From: Castanea sativa
Taxonomy: Eukaryota > Streptophyta > Magnoliopsida > Fagales > Fagaceae
Direction: 5' to 3'
DNA length: 64,000 nucleotides
Assembly: GCF_040712315.1 (NCBI RefSeq)
Contig: NC_134024.1
Location: forward strand, 25,308,658-25,372,657
Positions 22,739 through 36,798 of the stretch are shown piece by piece. The position numbers and the translations under genes are program-made. The first letter of the stretch is position 1. Every line of letters starts with the position of its first letter. Below the pieces are notes generated by a model. It was not told where the DNA came from, ran no database searches, and worked only from the letters and a program-made list of their open reading frames with translations.

Positions 22739-24505
22739 TATTTACTATTTAGTCTGCTTCTTAGGTCATTCACAATGAGCTCAACAAATCTCTAATTTTC
22801 CAAATCTTGGTATGCGAAACCGAATTTAGTACCACTCTAGTAAATGATATTACAAAACCACGTTAGTTTATAGCTTTACACAAAATATAGTTCATAATAT
22901 ATTTGATATTCCTATTGCAATACAAATTTAATCTATTTAGGATGCGTTTGCCATAGGCTTAAAAGCCAGTTTTTTTATTATTTAACTTATTTTTCTATTA
23001 TTCAACTTATTTTTGTTACTATTTATAAGTCTCATTGTACTTTTTGGTACTATTCATATCTTCGTTGTACTATTTAGCTACTTTTTAGCTTTATTTACGA
23101 TACTTTCAACAAAAAAATTTCAATTTTAACTAAATAAGTTATTCTTAAATAGACTCTTAGTCCCAAGTCTAGTCACCAATTCAAATAGATCTAGCCCTTA
23201 TACTTCTACCTAAAGTTTAGCTTTGACTTAATTAGATTGAGTCTAGTTTTCTACTATATTCTAAATTCATTAAGCCTAGCCGAAAGCATACTTGCAAGGA
23301 ATTACATTAGGAGAAGACCTATGCTAGTTTCTTTATGGGGTTTTTTTTTTTTTCCTTTTTTTGAAAGAAAATAACATCAAACATAAGCTAACTTCCTTCA
23401 ATTCCTTGGCGAGGAGGTTCGAATAATGGTTAATTTCACGGTGAGTGAATGCTTAAGACTTTTCATGAATCAAACAAAAAGAAAAGAAAAGAAAATTGAG
23501 TTCTAACGGGCCCAAGGCCCAAAGTGCATGTGGGAGGCTGGATATGAACCCAATGGTTCTCTTCTTGCCGTCTTTGTTTTGTTGAAGTGGCTTGTTGGAG
23601 AAGGGTGTAATATATACCTGTTTAATTCTTTGACTGATTTATATAGGTTTCAACTTTTAAGCAACTTCTATTAACCAAGGGATTGAATTCCGTTAGGATC
23701 TTATGATTCCTACTATATCATACTCACTTTATAAAATCCTATGATTCCTATCTCATACTCATAATTCCTTTCCTTCTACTCATGACTTTATAAAAAGAAG
23801 ATTACTTTCTTTGTGTCGGCTTTGTTGGAAAATGGGCTTTCATAACATTGATTTGGGCTTCTTCTTTTTTTTAGATCACTTGTGTTGTGTGGATTTTGTG
23901 GGCTTAGACTGGTGGAATGCACAATATAGTGTGAGCTAGTACACACACCATGTCCTGGTTTCAATTACGAATAGGACTTTGATGACAACCGCTTCACGAA
24001 AGTCTTAACATATATATGGGTTTGCATCCAATCAATACTTAGCATAATCAAATTACCAAAATACTAGGGAGCATTTGACTGGCCTAATCACATTTTGCGT
24101 TTACTTGGACTTAATTGAAATGTTGTTAGATTATAAATAGCCAATAGCTGAGACTTTTTCTTTGTGGGCAAGAGAGGAAGTGTTGTGTTTGAGTATTCAG
24201 ACTTGAGACTTGAGACTTGAGAACCAAACAACAATCAGGTCATATTCAACTTGATACTATTTTTTTTTTTTTTTTGATGTCCAACTTGATACTATTATTC
24301 AAAGTAGTTTTTTTGACACCGGCCGGAAACCTGGAATGGAATATTTCATGGATTTGACAAATCTAAACTTGAATTGGCTTATGGGGTAAACCTTGGCGTG
24401 CCATTTACCCATTCTTGTAGGCAATAAATTACTGCTTAAGGAATTTTCAGCCTGGGCCTAGATGTTAGAATGAATTTCAATTAATTAGTCTAATTTATAA
24501 AGATT
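22739..24505. other. Intergenic DNA between MITE copies
   Basis: Contains MITE family Y copy 1 (22940-23155). At about 24140-24240 a TATA-like ATTATAAATAG is followed by a triple GAGACTT repeat, resembling a promoter or LTR leader, but no coding frame or partner LTR is present. Confidence 0.4.
22940..23155 (+). mobile_element. MITE family Y, copy 1
   Basis: Starts GATGCGTTTGCCATAGGCTT and ends AATAAGTTATTCTTAAATAG. Reverse complement homologue at 24506-24761. Confidence 0.55.
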
Positions 24506-24761
24506 TAGAGTCCGCTTAAGAACAACTTATTTAATTCAAATTAAAATCTTTCTACTAAAAATATTGTAGATAAAACTAAAAAGTAGTTGAAATAGTATAG
24601 TGAAACCTATGAATAATATAATCTTTTGTTGAATCTTTTTTATAACTCGATAGATAATTTGATAAGTAAAAAATGCAATGGAAATTATGAATAGCAGCAG
24701 AAATAAGCTATATAGTTTTAAAAAAAAAACTGGTTTTTTAAGCCAATAACAAACACAACCG
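24506..24761 (-). mobile_element. MITE family Y, copy 2 (inverted)
   Basis: Starts AGAGTCCGCTTAAGAACAAC and ends AAGCCAATAACAAACACAAC; on the minus strand it parallels 22940-23155, with an insertion of simple sequence. Confidence 0.55.
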
Positions 24762-25102
24762 GAGTATAATCTTTTTCATTTTCTTTTCATAATCCCAAGA
24801 GAATAGCCTGTGTGTTTGGTAATTAAAAAATGAAGAAAGAAAGAAAAGATCGTGACCAAACCATAAAACAAATCTTGACCCAACCCTGCACCATGAACCC
24901 AGAGGCTGATTGGGCAGAACTCCATTTTCCTACCTGGGATACTAATGTGAGATCAATAACAATACAATATTGTATTCAGTAACAGGATGGAGGTGCAATT
25001 TTTAATGATAATAAAATTAAATAAATACAAGAACAATGCACTTTTGAAAATTAAAATAAACAACCCTAGGTAACTAGTTGAGTTGTCTTGAGAAATAAAT
25101 AA

Positions 25103-25147
<45 letters not shown>

Positions 25148-25151
<4 letters not shown>

Positions 25152-25500
25152 GCTACAAAATTGATTGTAGCCCAAAGCTACAACCTCAATATTTTTTTAT
25201 TGGACGTAGATTTTGATAAATTCACCATTAGATTACATTTTCTTTTTATATCCTTTATATTTGCAAAATTCTTAAAGGATCAATCATCAATCAATATTGC
25301 AAGTTTTTGTAATCTAAAATTATACAAAAATAAGTTTATGAATCATATAGTAAATAACATCTAATTGGTACAAAATTTGACATATGTGTTAAGAGTGTAA
25401 AGAATATGCAATCTAACAGTTAAATTTTCAAAATATGTAGTAATGTTTATTTTTTAAAATGAATTTATTATCTTGGCTATCAACTTATAGCCAAACTTTG
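25148..25500 (-). mobile_element. MITE family X, copy 2 (inverted)
   Basis: TTTGGCTACAAAATTGATTG at one end and ACTTATAGCCAAACTTTG at the other. Shared words with copy 1 on the opposite strand include TTAAGAGTGTAAAGAA and AAGTTTATGAATCATATAGT. Confidence 0.65.
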
Positions 25501-27099
25501 TCTTCTTCTTTTTTTATTTAAATACAATAGAATTTCAACATATGGCATCCGCTCCATCCATGAGGATGATTCTTTATTATCAAACTAAGACACCAATTAA
25601 TATATAATATAGGCAAGATTTAAGCCTCAAATCTCTTATTTGGCAACCAGACTAGTTAAGCTAACTAGAACCCACAAAATATAATTAGTATTAATTTAAC
25701 CATTTTAAACAATAAAGTTTGAAGAGCCTGCATCCTGCAATCCATATGGTAGCTTTGAAAAGCAATCTCTGACTTGACTGCTTCTCAAATCAATCTTCTG
25801 TGGGACAACAATTGCTTCCCCCCTTTTTTTTTGATTGCCAAAGTGAGAAAATAATTGCTTCCTAGTAAGCAGCCTGGCTTGATTTTTTCCAAAGACCTTG
25901 TGATGAATACGTCAATTTAGGTATTTTTGCTCTAGAATCAAAAACTGTAGGGCTGCCATAAGACATTAAGTTTTATCAAACAAGCTCAAAACTAGTAGGT
26001 TACTCAAATCAAGAGCCTGAATACCATGTCAAAAGCAAGAAAGTTAATAATGAAACATTTATGTCAACGAATAATGATGAAGGTGTTTTGATTCAAATTC
26101 AGGCAAACGAGTACAAACTTACCTGAGATTATAGATTTCTACTTCCATTTCGGTTGAGAAGATTTTCATAGTAGATTTGGATTCTGTCTGATGTTTCTCC
26201 TTTGGTTCATTGGAGATAATCTGAAGACCAATGGATTATGCATTATAAAGTAACTATCCTCCCCAGAAAATAAAAAAGTCTGGTCACATGGTATAATTGG
26301 TAACTATATCTTTTTTTCTTTTTCTTTGTTTTTTGAGAAAGAATTGGTAACTATATCTGAGTGCATTTTCTATATGTAAAATAAGATAAGACTATTTGGA
26401 TCTACTCACTTTTGTATCTCTGCTTTTACCATAAAGGAGACAAATTCTTCTAAATTATTTACCCATAACAAGTTGAATCCAATTTTTTTTCTATTTGAAT
26501 ATCTATTTCAAAATGATTGAATCTTATCCTGAGGTCCATGCGCTTCTAACACAGAAAATTACTAAGTATTCCTAAAATATAATAATGTAATATTCTCCCC
26601 CACACATGAATAGTAAATCTTACCTTAAACTTAATAAGTGAAACTTATATTGTGTGAAATAAGAGATTATCACACCATTGTACTCTTGAGTTCTAATCAA
26701 TTGTTTTTGCTAGCACATCTATTTCTTTGTTTTATTTGTACTATAGAATGTGTTGGGTATAGTTTAGAAGTTGTCTTATTTTTTAAGTTAGTTAATTTAT
26801 ATACAATTTTTCAAAGTTTCACCTCTTTAGGTAAAATTATATTTTTATCTAGATTAATTTTTAAACAAAGTAAATTAATGAAAATAAGCCATTTCAAATA
26901 GACATTTAGATTTAGTAGTATATTAAACATTAGATAGTTCAACCTCTCTTTTTTGGATAAATCAACAAATTTTATTGAAAAAACAAAGGGAATAAAAACT
27001 ACACCCCTTTAGCCAAAGGGAAGAAACAAGGTTTATTAATATACCAGATCAACCTAATTTTGATTACAAACAAAGCACTAATGTATGAAAATTGATCAG

Positions 27100-27560
27100 T
27101 CCAGAAAATACATTAGGACCGTCATATGGCACTGATAAAGCAAATATGTGTTACGCATTTATGGCGAGCATTTATGTCAAAAGGTAACGGACGGAGCAAC
27201 GGTAACAAAGAAGTTATGAATATCAAAATAACGGTTTGTAACGCATTATCCGTTGACAATACTATAAATATCCGTTGACCATTAAGACAGAGATGACTAT
27301 AAAGTGAAAGAAAATGGAATAGAGAAGGTACACATAGTGTGATTCCAAAAACTACACCCAAGTCGAATTCTCTCTCAATACACTTCACATGAATCTTTTT
27401 CTAACTTAACCATCGGAGGGGTTTTGGCAAACACCACACCGATGTATATTTTCTTCTTTAGTCTTATTGCAGATATTTATCAAAGACAAATCCAATATCC
27501 CATCATCCATCCACACTGACGAGGAACTTTACTGATTTTTTGCATCATCAAGAATTGACT
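27100..27560 (+). repeat. LTR-like fragment
   Basis: A CTAACTTAACCATCGGAGGG block followed by an ACACCACACC word resembles the R/U5 part of plant Gypsy LTRs. Ends and target duplications were not resolved. The minus-strand open frame inside it is not a gene. Confidence 0.4.
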
Positions 27561-29159
27561 AGCTTGTTATCCTAATTCTCTTGGTTTAAATACTAGCTAA
27601 CCATGTTGAGAATTGAGTAGCAATTACCACTTACCACCAATAAATTTTGATTTACCTTTGACATCCCTTTGATACTCTTATTTCGTTTCTCTATGGCAAT
27701 AGGTAGGATTATGCGCACGTCAAATTGGGTGGGTTGAGGAGAAAATTTTCAACCAATCCGCCACTGGCAAGTTGGAAAAATTGCAAACCGTTGTTGACCC
27801 ATCAACCTTAAAAAACAATAGGTCCAATTGAAAATTTTAGCGATTTTAATTTAGTGAATTTAGTGGGTTAGTTTTAATTGTGTCGTATGCTAAACCTTAA
27901 AATTAATTTTACCATTTAAGGAAAATATTATGTTGTATTTTCTCTAAAATAAATCATTGAGAGAAATCATAAGAATTGACCAACTTTCCCTTAGATCAAA
28001 GTACACACTGTTTTTTATTCCAAAAAAAAGAAAAAAGTACACACGAGTCTTAAGCTAAGAGTACTTTCTAAATGTTTCTATATAAAAATAAATAAATAAG
28101 TTTTCAGTACTATATATGTGTGTGTGTGTATGCTTATGAATAAGTTGAAAAAGTATTATTCATTATTCATATTAACAAGTGTAATTCATTCATGCGAGGT
28201 AGAAAATGTCGGACGGTATGAGTGGATTAAGCAAGTTATTGCACAAGCCCAGCCATAGGTGATAGAGAAAATCCCACCAAGCTAGTTCACACAAATGATA
28301 ATGCATCTTTACAATACACACATGTACTATAGCCAGAGTATCCCCAATTCAACTTTCTTTCTCTAGTAGGTAATCTATTATTCAGTGCCAGCCAACTAAT
28401 GAATTGAGATAGCAACTTTGAACCAAATTAATATCCACCAAGGCAACTCTTCTTGCTTTTCTCTCAGTTCTTCTAGAAATATTTTTATGCTATCAGCTAG
28501 TTTGTTCGTTGCTTGAATGGAGGAGGCCAAGAGTGATACTAAAATTGCTCAGTCAAGATAGCGCACAATTTTATTGATTTATAGGTAGACTTAAGAGCTC
28601 TATTCATATAGACTTAAGAGCTCTATTTATATTTTTCAACTTTATCGATACCATATTTTGTCTGTTCTCAATTTACGTGCACAAATTTCAATTTGAGCCC
28701 AATAAAATTCATGGCACAAGATTAGACTACAATTAGGAGTGGTGATGAGAAGGAGGTTTTACTTAAGTCAATAAGGAAGCCATCTCAACTTTGGTGTTGA
28801 GTTTTATGAATGGACCTTGGCACCAAAAATTTTTTTTTTTAAATGGACATTTTGACAAAAATTAGACTACAATTAGAAGCTAATTTAAATTTGATTTGGA
28901 TTCTAATTATGATTTGACTTTAATATAATACAAGTTTGTAATCGTGCAATGCATGAGAAAGTTTAAAATAATATAATTTTTTCTATATATGAAATTTGAT
29001 AATTAAAAGTAGTAATTAATAAGTAAAAATGATTGTGTTTATATATGGAATTATGTATTATAGTTTAGACATCTATATGATTGTGTTTGTATATGAAATT
29101 TTAATTGAAGGTTTAAAATAAAATAGAATTTAGACTCAATTAACATAATATAATATAAT

Positions 29160-30562
29160 TGTTGAGGTTTATCCCTAAAATTCAATTTATTGGCATGTCA
29201 TAAATAATTAAATTGTTTAATTATATGAGACTATCTATAAATGAACTAATGAGACATTATCTTAGTCCATGAAATGCATAGTACGTGATTTATGTGAAAA
29301 GTCACAAAAGATATAAATCACAAGTTCTTTGTAAACTCAAAATTTTAGTTCATAGGCGGTGATGAAATTGGGCGTTTCATCTGCAAAGACTATAACATAT
29401 CAACTAAGATGATTTGTCTTGATTGATCATGGAAGTGGAGACTTCTAGTTGATATGTTGATATATTTTAAGAATTCAGACACATTGAACTCGACCGCTAT
29501 GAGATTTGTTATTCTCTTAACGACTGTTAGATGAATAATAAATCTTACGACTTCTATTTACATCAACTCTAAATCCTGAGAGAATAATGGACCTGATTAT
29601 TAGGTGTAGGTTGTTTTGATATATCAGAAGTAAGATCTATAAGTCATAATCAAAACTTTAGTATGTTAGGCAGCCGCATTTAGTGTTGATGGAACATATA
29701 TTCTCAAGATAGAATTCATAATCTCTTAATGGAGATATAAAATATTACCTTAAAATAAGTTTAATGGGTTTGGTTATTCAGAGCGTTGGACTCAACCACT
29801 TTAGTAAGGAGTTACTAAAGTATATATTTATGAAATTGGATTTCATAAATATATGATGAATAACATAAAATGATTAAACCTAGTACTCAAGGATTAAGAT
29901 GTAGTAATCTTCAAAGTGGCAGTCTATATTCATAACTTTATATTACTACAAATATTTTAATAAAGGGTTACATGTATAATAAATTTTTGGGATATAATTT
30001 ATTAATAAGGCCTAGAGTGCAACTATATTCATATAGTGATATTTAATATAATTAATGATAACTTTAGACTTGTCAAGAGTTGACAGAAAAGCTCAAGGCC
30101 CATTAGAGCTAGAGTCTTATTTGTTCCTTTTTTGTCCCACTCCAGGCCACATACTAGAGCCCAATTGGAATGACCCAAAAGGCTAGCCCAATTACAAAAT
30201 TAGTTATATATAAGAAGAGAAACATACAGAATTATATAAGTGTGTTCATAAGTATTTTTTCATTAAGATTATACTAGGAATGAAATGGTTTGTATGTGAG
30301 TGTTAGACACTCTCTTATTCTCTCTTTGGAAACTGATTGAGAAATCACACTTCTAGGGCATTAAGTGAAATTGGAGTGAAGATTAAAAGTGTTCCCAAGT
30401 ACTTCTAATTTTTGTTTTGAATTTCACCGCACCAACGTACACTTTATTGTTCTTAAATTCTGAAACTTACATAGTACATGTTATCAATTGCGAATGAAAT
30501 AGATCCGTTAATTTTTCACTGCGTATGTTTTGTATGTGATACAAACATGTATTTTTCCAACA
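29160..30562 (+). mobile_element. Solo LTR, 1.4 kb
   Basis: TGTTGAGG...TTCCAACA (1403 bp), flanked by the perfect 5-bp duplication ATAAT (29155-29159 and 30563-30567). A TATA-like TTATATATAAGAAG at about 30203 fits an LTR promoter. No internal domain or second LTR in the window. Probably Copia; the family is not determined. Confidence 0.82.
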
Positions 30563-33192
30563 ATAATGACGTATAAAGTTATGAAACCTATAAAATTTAA
30601 GTGACATAATATTATAAAATTAAGCAAAATTCAAATGTCTTTAATTTTATATATATTATTATAAATTATAATTAAAGATATGATGTCAATTTATTTTTAC
30701 CTTTTCTTACATAGCTTTGTATAAGTTTACTTTTTCTAAATACAACTACGACTACATTTTTGCAAATCTTACTTCTTTTAACAAAATAAATTTAATAAAA
30801 ATAAGTCTATTTAAACACACTCTTCATCTCATACACGTTTCAATACCTTAGTCTGATTCAAAAAAAAAAACCCCCCTAGTTTACCTTATCCTCTTCAAAA
30901 AACCAAATAAGAAAAAAAGAGTAAAACTCATATGCAATTCCTTAAATAATTAGGTACATTCCTTAATCTATATCTATATCTATATATATCTAAAAGCTAA
31001 AGCGTAACATTTATTGTTGCTATGCTCCTCTTAAGCCACCTCATCCTCCACGTCATTACCACATCATTATTGTTTTCATATTTATTTTTTACCTTTAATT
31101 TTTTTGACAATATTAAATATATAAATACATTGGCTTTACAAATTCATCTTCAGGTAGTTTTAACCTTATATATTCAACTACTTTAATTTCGATGTTATAA
31201 CTAAGTATTGTCTATACATATTCCTCTTAAATATATAAATACATTAGCTTTACAAATTCATCTTAGGAGGTTTTAACTTTATATATTCAACTACTTTAAT
31301 TTTGATGTTATAACTAAGTATTGTCTATACATATTCCTCTTAATCGGTTTTCACTTTACATATAATTTGATCTATTTACCTTCCTCTATTTTGACTTTTC
31401 ATATTCTTATCTTCTTATTATAAATTTGTCAATCTATTTCATTTTATGCATGATTTTCCCACACAAAAAGGTTATTTCTTGCTCTCTCTCTCTCTCTCAT
31501 TTTTTGTTGGATTTTTAAATATTTTATGAGGTTTTTACTCCCATTGTCTTATTATTGACTAATTTATATATTACTTGATGCAAGTATTTTTTTTTTTATC
31601 ATTTTATTTACAACAAAAAATAGCTTTAATATTGTTGACCAGATTTAGGAAAAAATCATATTATAATATGCCCATATTTTGTGTTGTTGTCAGGTTTTAG
31701 TTTATTTGGAAAACAGCTAGATAGTTTGGATAATACGATGAAAAACAGTTAATGCAGTTGAAGAAAATGGTATTTGTGCAGTTTCCTTTCATTATTTGTA
31801 AATATTTTGTTTAACAAATTAGTAGCAAATTATTATGTCTTTATTATATGATATTTTTAGATGATTGAGTAATTGTTTTAAGCATTTACGATATTTTGTA
31901 TTGCTCATATTCCTTATCTCATTTGTGTATTCTTTGAGATTTTGAAGAAAAAAAATTCAATTTTGTGTTTAAAATTATTTATTTATCTACTCATTTTTCA
32001 TATGTTGGATTAGGTGTTAGATTAGATAATGATAGTATTAACACAATACTTCTTATTTTTACAAAAAGAAATATATATTCTCTAAATTTTCCTTTTGTAC
32101 TCTTGGTTACAATCATTATATATAAAGTTATAACCAACACTTTTTTCTTGGAAATAATGACATATTTCTATTGCATCACTTCAAAATCTTATTAAAATTT
32201 TTGAATTTGATTATGCATTGGATATTTGGCTTGATCACATCGCGTTTGAAATGTTTTACATAATCGGAAAAAGAAGTTTGGCTTTGATGTGATTTTTATT
32301 TTTCCCTTTCTTTTTTTGAATTGTAATTTTTGTTGATTTTTTTATAAGTTTTTTGGTGTTTTTGATTGTACCATAGATACAATTGGATTGGAAAAGTTTT
32401 TTAAAACTAAAAATAATAATTTTCAAATTTTATATACTTTTTAATGATATACAAAATGTTATAAATAATTTTTAGTAAAAAATTAATATTTTTGCTGCCA
32501 TTTGAATTCTTGAAAAAAATTGTATTTTTTTATTTTGATATGAAAGAAATTATATATATTATATTTGTGATTGTTCCTATAATAAATGTAAAAATGATTA
32601 TAAAATATATTACTATTTATTAAATTAGTCTAAATTGCAAAAAATAAATTTAATGAAATCATCCTAAAAATATTATCAACGCAGATCCACAATTAATAAT
32701 GAATAATACTTTTTATCATTATGTCAAGGTATAAAATGATTTTTGCGTGTGTGAAATTTAAATGCAAATCCATGAATCTACGAAAACACACTTTACCAAA
32801 CCCACAATTCAATTATTATGTGACCTTGACAATTGTAATTATACACAAGTACGTGGCAATAAACCCATACATAAATCACTTGGTTGAGCTATTTATTGTT
32901 AATAAACCAAGTAATTGAATTTGATTGAACAAACATAAAATACAATTATCAAATAGCTTCTCTCAAAAGAAAAAAAAAAAACGAAACAAAACAATAGCTT
33001 CGTGTCCTTTTGCCTCGCAAGCCAGGGAATAAAAGACAAACGCTTAAGTTGATAACAGTGGACTGCTCTCAGTCTCTCACAGTACCCTTCTTCTGCTTCC
33101 CAGCCCACAACAACTGCTAGAGCTAGAGACTAAAATCTAGGTGCCACCATTTTATAGTACACCGAACAGTGTGTGCAATTTATTGTGGTACT
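30563..33192. other. Intergenic DNA with a Helitron-like 5' end
   Basis: Near 30985 the plus strand reads TCTATATATATCTAAAAGC, a Helitron-like start, but no matching CTAG end was found. A direct duplication lies at 31112-31343. AT-rich, with no coding recognised. Confidence 0.4.
31112..31343. repeat. Tandem duplication, 116-bp unit
   Basis: Two copies starting at 31112 and 31228 (TTAAATATATAAATACATT), nearly identical, the second with a small deletion. Confidence 0.85.
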
Positions 33193-33314
33193 TTTTTCTT
33201 TTTTTTTTACGTGATAGAATTTTAACTATAATCTAATCTAAGTATATATGGGTAAAATTTTTTAATTTAAGTATATACTTGTGGAGTAACCATCGCATTA
33301 AAGATGTGCATTGG
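33193..33314 (-). mobile_element. SINE copy 2, internally deleted
   Basis: Poly(T) on the plus strand, then ATCTAATCTAAGTATATA and ACTTGTGGAGTAACCATCGC, matching the tail side and head of copy 1 with the middle missing. Confidence 0.55.
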
Positions 33315-35934
33315 ACACAGAATACAACCTCAAAAGAGGAATATATATATCATTACAAATTTTTCCATTCTTTTTTTCCAATTATTTTAGGTAGCAACGA
33401 CTATATCTGTTATTTATTACTTTCACATAAATATATTATTTTTTTCTCTACTAGTCACGATCAATTACATAGTAGATACTTGTAACAAGTTTTTAATGCC
33501 ATAGTTTAGCCTTTAAGCCCCCTAGACTGTTTAACATGCTTTGAGCAGCAAATTTCTTTTGTTGGTAAGCTCTGCAAAATTATTATATATAACAAGTTTT
33601 TTAATTTATTAAAAAATTAAATGACAAATAATAATTCACTTCCATCTAAACTCAAAAACCTTAAATTTTTCTCTTTTTCAATTCTATAAATTCAAAAATT
33701 TTCTCTTTTTCGATTTTATAAATTCAAAACTATCGAGTCAATAAAAACTTGTCAACTTGAATTTGTGAAATTTGTTACCAGTATCATTGCTCATAAGTAG
33801 TATATTACTATTATTATATAATGAAAGATACTAATACCATAACTTGATCATGTGGTAAATCTACTACGCACACCTTGCCATGTAAGGAAGTTGTGAGAGA
33901 AGTTGTGGAGTTAACATTAATCTACCATAAAAGAGACAGTGAGAGAGAAAAAAAGAATCTTCTTTTGAAGCACTTAAGGTCATGGTACAACTGTCAGCTT
34001 ATAAGCAGAGAGTATTACAGTATTACTATTAGCTTTAAACGGCCGTTATGCCTTTTCTCTCTCTCTCTCTCACAAAAACATAACGTTGCCTTTCCGTCAA
34101 TTCGCGTAACACGTGAGCCAATCCCACGCGTACCGTGACTTTATGGCATTATACACAACATAACATGACATGACTATGTACAGCCATATCCATGCATTGC
34201 ATGTTATGTACTATTATGCATGTTATATATGTATGACTTTCATTATGTATGTTTCTGTCTAGATTTAGGGTTTCTTGTTGCCCAGCTCCATCTGTCGTCG
34301 CTTACGTCAACCTTAGGAAGTTCTATCAGAAGTTCCATTTATAACCTCACTTAATACCAGAAATTCCCTTCTCTATTTTTTTAATCAAGGAATTTTTTTT
34401 CTTACTTTTTGGAGGCAAGTGTTTTTTTAATAATAAATCTGCGAATAAGTAAGTTTGTGTTTGGGACCGGCTATATACGATTAACACATTATCCCTCGTA
34501 GTTGACCACTTTTAGTGTATTTTCTAACTGAATGTGAAATTGGATATGAGAAAATTTATGAACACCTATTAATATGAAAGATTTTTAATGTGTGTTTAAG
34601 ACTGTTTGTAAGTTAACTTTTATTTTTTAGTTTTATGTTCAATTTTTTAAAATTTTACTTTTTTTCTTACCTTTTTAAATTATTAGTATATTTTTGGTAA
34701 AAAAAAAAAATCAGTAAAGGGTTAAGGGTTAGATAAGTTGTTTCCATACTGAACCAATACAAGCTTACTAACTTAGCAAAATTTTCAATTTTTAATGGTT
34801 AATAAAAAAAATGATATTAATAGTGGAATCAAATATATACAAACTTGTTAACTCAATTGATATAAAAAATAATATTCTCAAACTTTTTGGGTAAGTAACA
34901 TTGCTTTTTTTTTTTTTTTGGGTAAGTTGTAACATTGCTTAATTAGTTAGTAGTATTGTTGCTTATTTAATCAAGCCCTTAAAGCGCATTCCATAGGGTT
35001 CTAGAGCACTATAAATATGTGAACTCAAATTTTGACATATGGCAAGGTACACATGGCTAGAAATACGCAAAAAACGGAATTAAAGAATTAAGAAATGGTA
35101 ATAGGTTGAAAATGGAAGCAATCAGATCTTGTCCACATAGGACATGCCATATTGCTAGTAGGAATTAGAGTGGGGCCATTGCTGATCTACGTGACAATGG
35201 TGATGATCCATTGGATGAATCACACGGTTTTTGTTTTTTTAGAGTGTAGGGCCATTTTAGGTATTGGGCAAAAAAAAGTGGGTTCCCTAAAATGAGATGT
35301 GCTAGAATTCTTTAGGCTGTGCTGATTTTGGGTCGTCAAAAAGGTGCGTAGGGAGTAGGGACACTTTGGGGTTTCAAAAGTAACTTAACTGTGTCTGTGA
35401 CTCTTCTTCTATTCACTGTCACGAACTTAAACTGTATCAATAAAAATATAAATAAAAAACTATCAATGAACAAAGAAACATAAATAATTTTTAAATTCCT
35501 TTACAGTATTTTTTTTCCCCTTAGAAAAAATTGTATCAATTAACAACTATCAACAAACAAGGAATAAATTGAATTTTTTTTTATTGGGATCATTTTTTTT
35601 AATACTAAGTATTTTATCACACTTTTAGAAAAGGAAGAAAGTTTTAAAGAAACTGAGGGTAATGTATATTCAAAATGACTTAACTCTTGAATACAGAGGT
35701 TTTAAAACTCTTTAATTTACACTCATTTTTCAATGTAGGATTTACCTACTATTTTTTCTTTTGAAAATACTAAGTATTTTAATATATATATGAGGAGATG
35801 GGAGAAGGTGTTAAAAAAACTGACATGGTGCATATTTAAAATGGTCTTTGTCATGTATCTAAGAATTAGACATTTTTAGATATACAACATTGTTAGTTTT
35901 ATTGAGATCATTAGTCATTACTTATACGTACTAA
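33315..35934. other. Intergenic DNA with a promoter-like patch
   Basis: About 34060-34140 is relatively GC-rich: CT microsatellite, an ACACGTGA (G-box core CACGTG) and CACGCGTA. At about 34155-34215, ACATAACATG and CATGTTATGT form a short inverted repeat. No exon chain follows, so it could be a decayed gene promoter. Confidence 0.35.
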
Positions 35935-36114
35935 AAGAAATGATATGTCCACAACATGTTTACAACATTTTTATAACAAATTTAAGTAACATATTGTTAG
36001 TAGTTGTTATTGTTAGAGTAAAAAACTAATATTAGTGTTAAGTTCAAATTTGAACCAATAACAACTAACCACTTGTGATTTATTGTAAAAATATTGTAAA
36101 CGTAGCATCTCTCA
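35935..36114. mobile_element. MITE, family M1, copy 2
   Basis: Begins AAGAAATGATATGTCCACAA and ends GTAGCATCTCTCA, flanked by CGTACTAA (35927-35934) and TGTACTAA (36115-36122), an 8-bp duplication with one mismatch. Same inverted ends as the copy at 18921. Confidence 0.8.
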
Positions 36115-36293
36115 TGTACTAATTATAATAGGGGATAATATACCAATAGTTTTGGGGAAAAAAAAATTATGTCACTAGATTTATTGTAAACAAGATAAGG
36201 GAGTTTTGTATTCGTCATCTTGGAATTTTTTTTCTCAAAATTAAAATACCAAATATTTTGAAATTTTAAATCAAGTATTTATCAAAAATAATA

Positions 36294-36658
36294 GGGTAAA
36301 TTACAAATAACACCACTAAAATTTGGAGGTGCTTAGATTTTACACCTTAAAATTTTAGAATTTGGAATTTATCGCCTGAAGTTTTGGGGTGTTTATATTT
36401 TACATACTAAAGTTTTAGAATTTAGATTTTATTCCCCTAAATTTTAGGAGTGTTTGGATTTTACACCCTAAAATTTTAGAATTTGGGGGTGTAAAATCCA
36501 AACACCCTAAAATTTAGGAAGTAAAATCCAAATTCTGAAATATCAAATGTAAAATCCAATTATCCCCAAACTTCAAAAGGTAAATTTCAAATTCTGAAAT
36601 TTTCAAGTGTAAAATCCAAACACCCCTAAATTTTAGGGGTATAATTTATAATTTACCC
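36294..36658. mobile_element. Foldback/MULE-like MITE with long inverted arms
   Basis: 365 bp, ends GGGTAAATTACAAA and TATAATTTACCC, flanked by AAAATAATA (36285-36293) and AAAATATTA (36659-36667), a 9-bp duplication with one mismatch as for Mutator-like elements. The arms are made of alternating modules such as TGGATTTTACACCCTAAAAT and its complement, so nearly the whole element can fold into one hairpin. Confidence 0.85.
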
Positions 36659-36798
36659 AAAATATTAGCCTTAAATTCTTAATTAACTTTTTCTAATATT
36701 GTCAAAGTATTTATATCAACTTTTCAAAATATAATTTTTTTCCCAATTTTGACTTCTATTTTTTTTTTTTTTTTTACATTACAATTGGTAATGGTGAA

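Larger units (their letters stand above)
24762..29159. other. Intergenic DNA with repeats
   Basis: Holds a TA microsatellite (about 25109-25147), MITE X copy 2, an LTR-like fragment (27100-27560), a degenerate relative of the GGGTTGG-type MITE (about 27705-27830) and a 24-bp duplication near 28590-28640. No exon chain recognised; the open frame at 26638-26901 is AT-rich and unsupported. Confidence 0.45.

Noticed and set aside
27122..27388. 88-residue minus-strand open frame
   Set aside because: Sits in LTR-like sequence; composition is unlike a gene and there is no domain.
33875..34138. 87-residue plus-strand open frame
   Set aside because: Crosses a CT microsatellite and promoter-like motifs; no splice partners or domain.
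34155..34215. Short inverted repeat as a microRNA precursor
   Set aside because: Only about 10 paired bases; too short.
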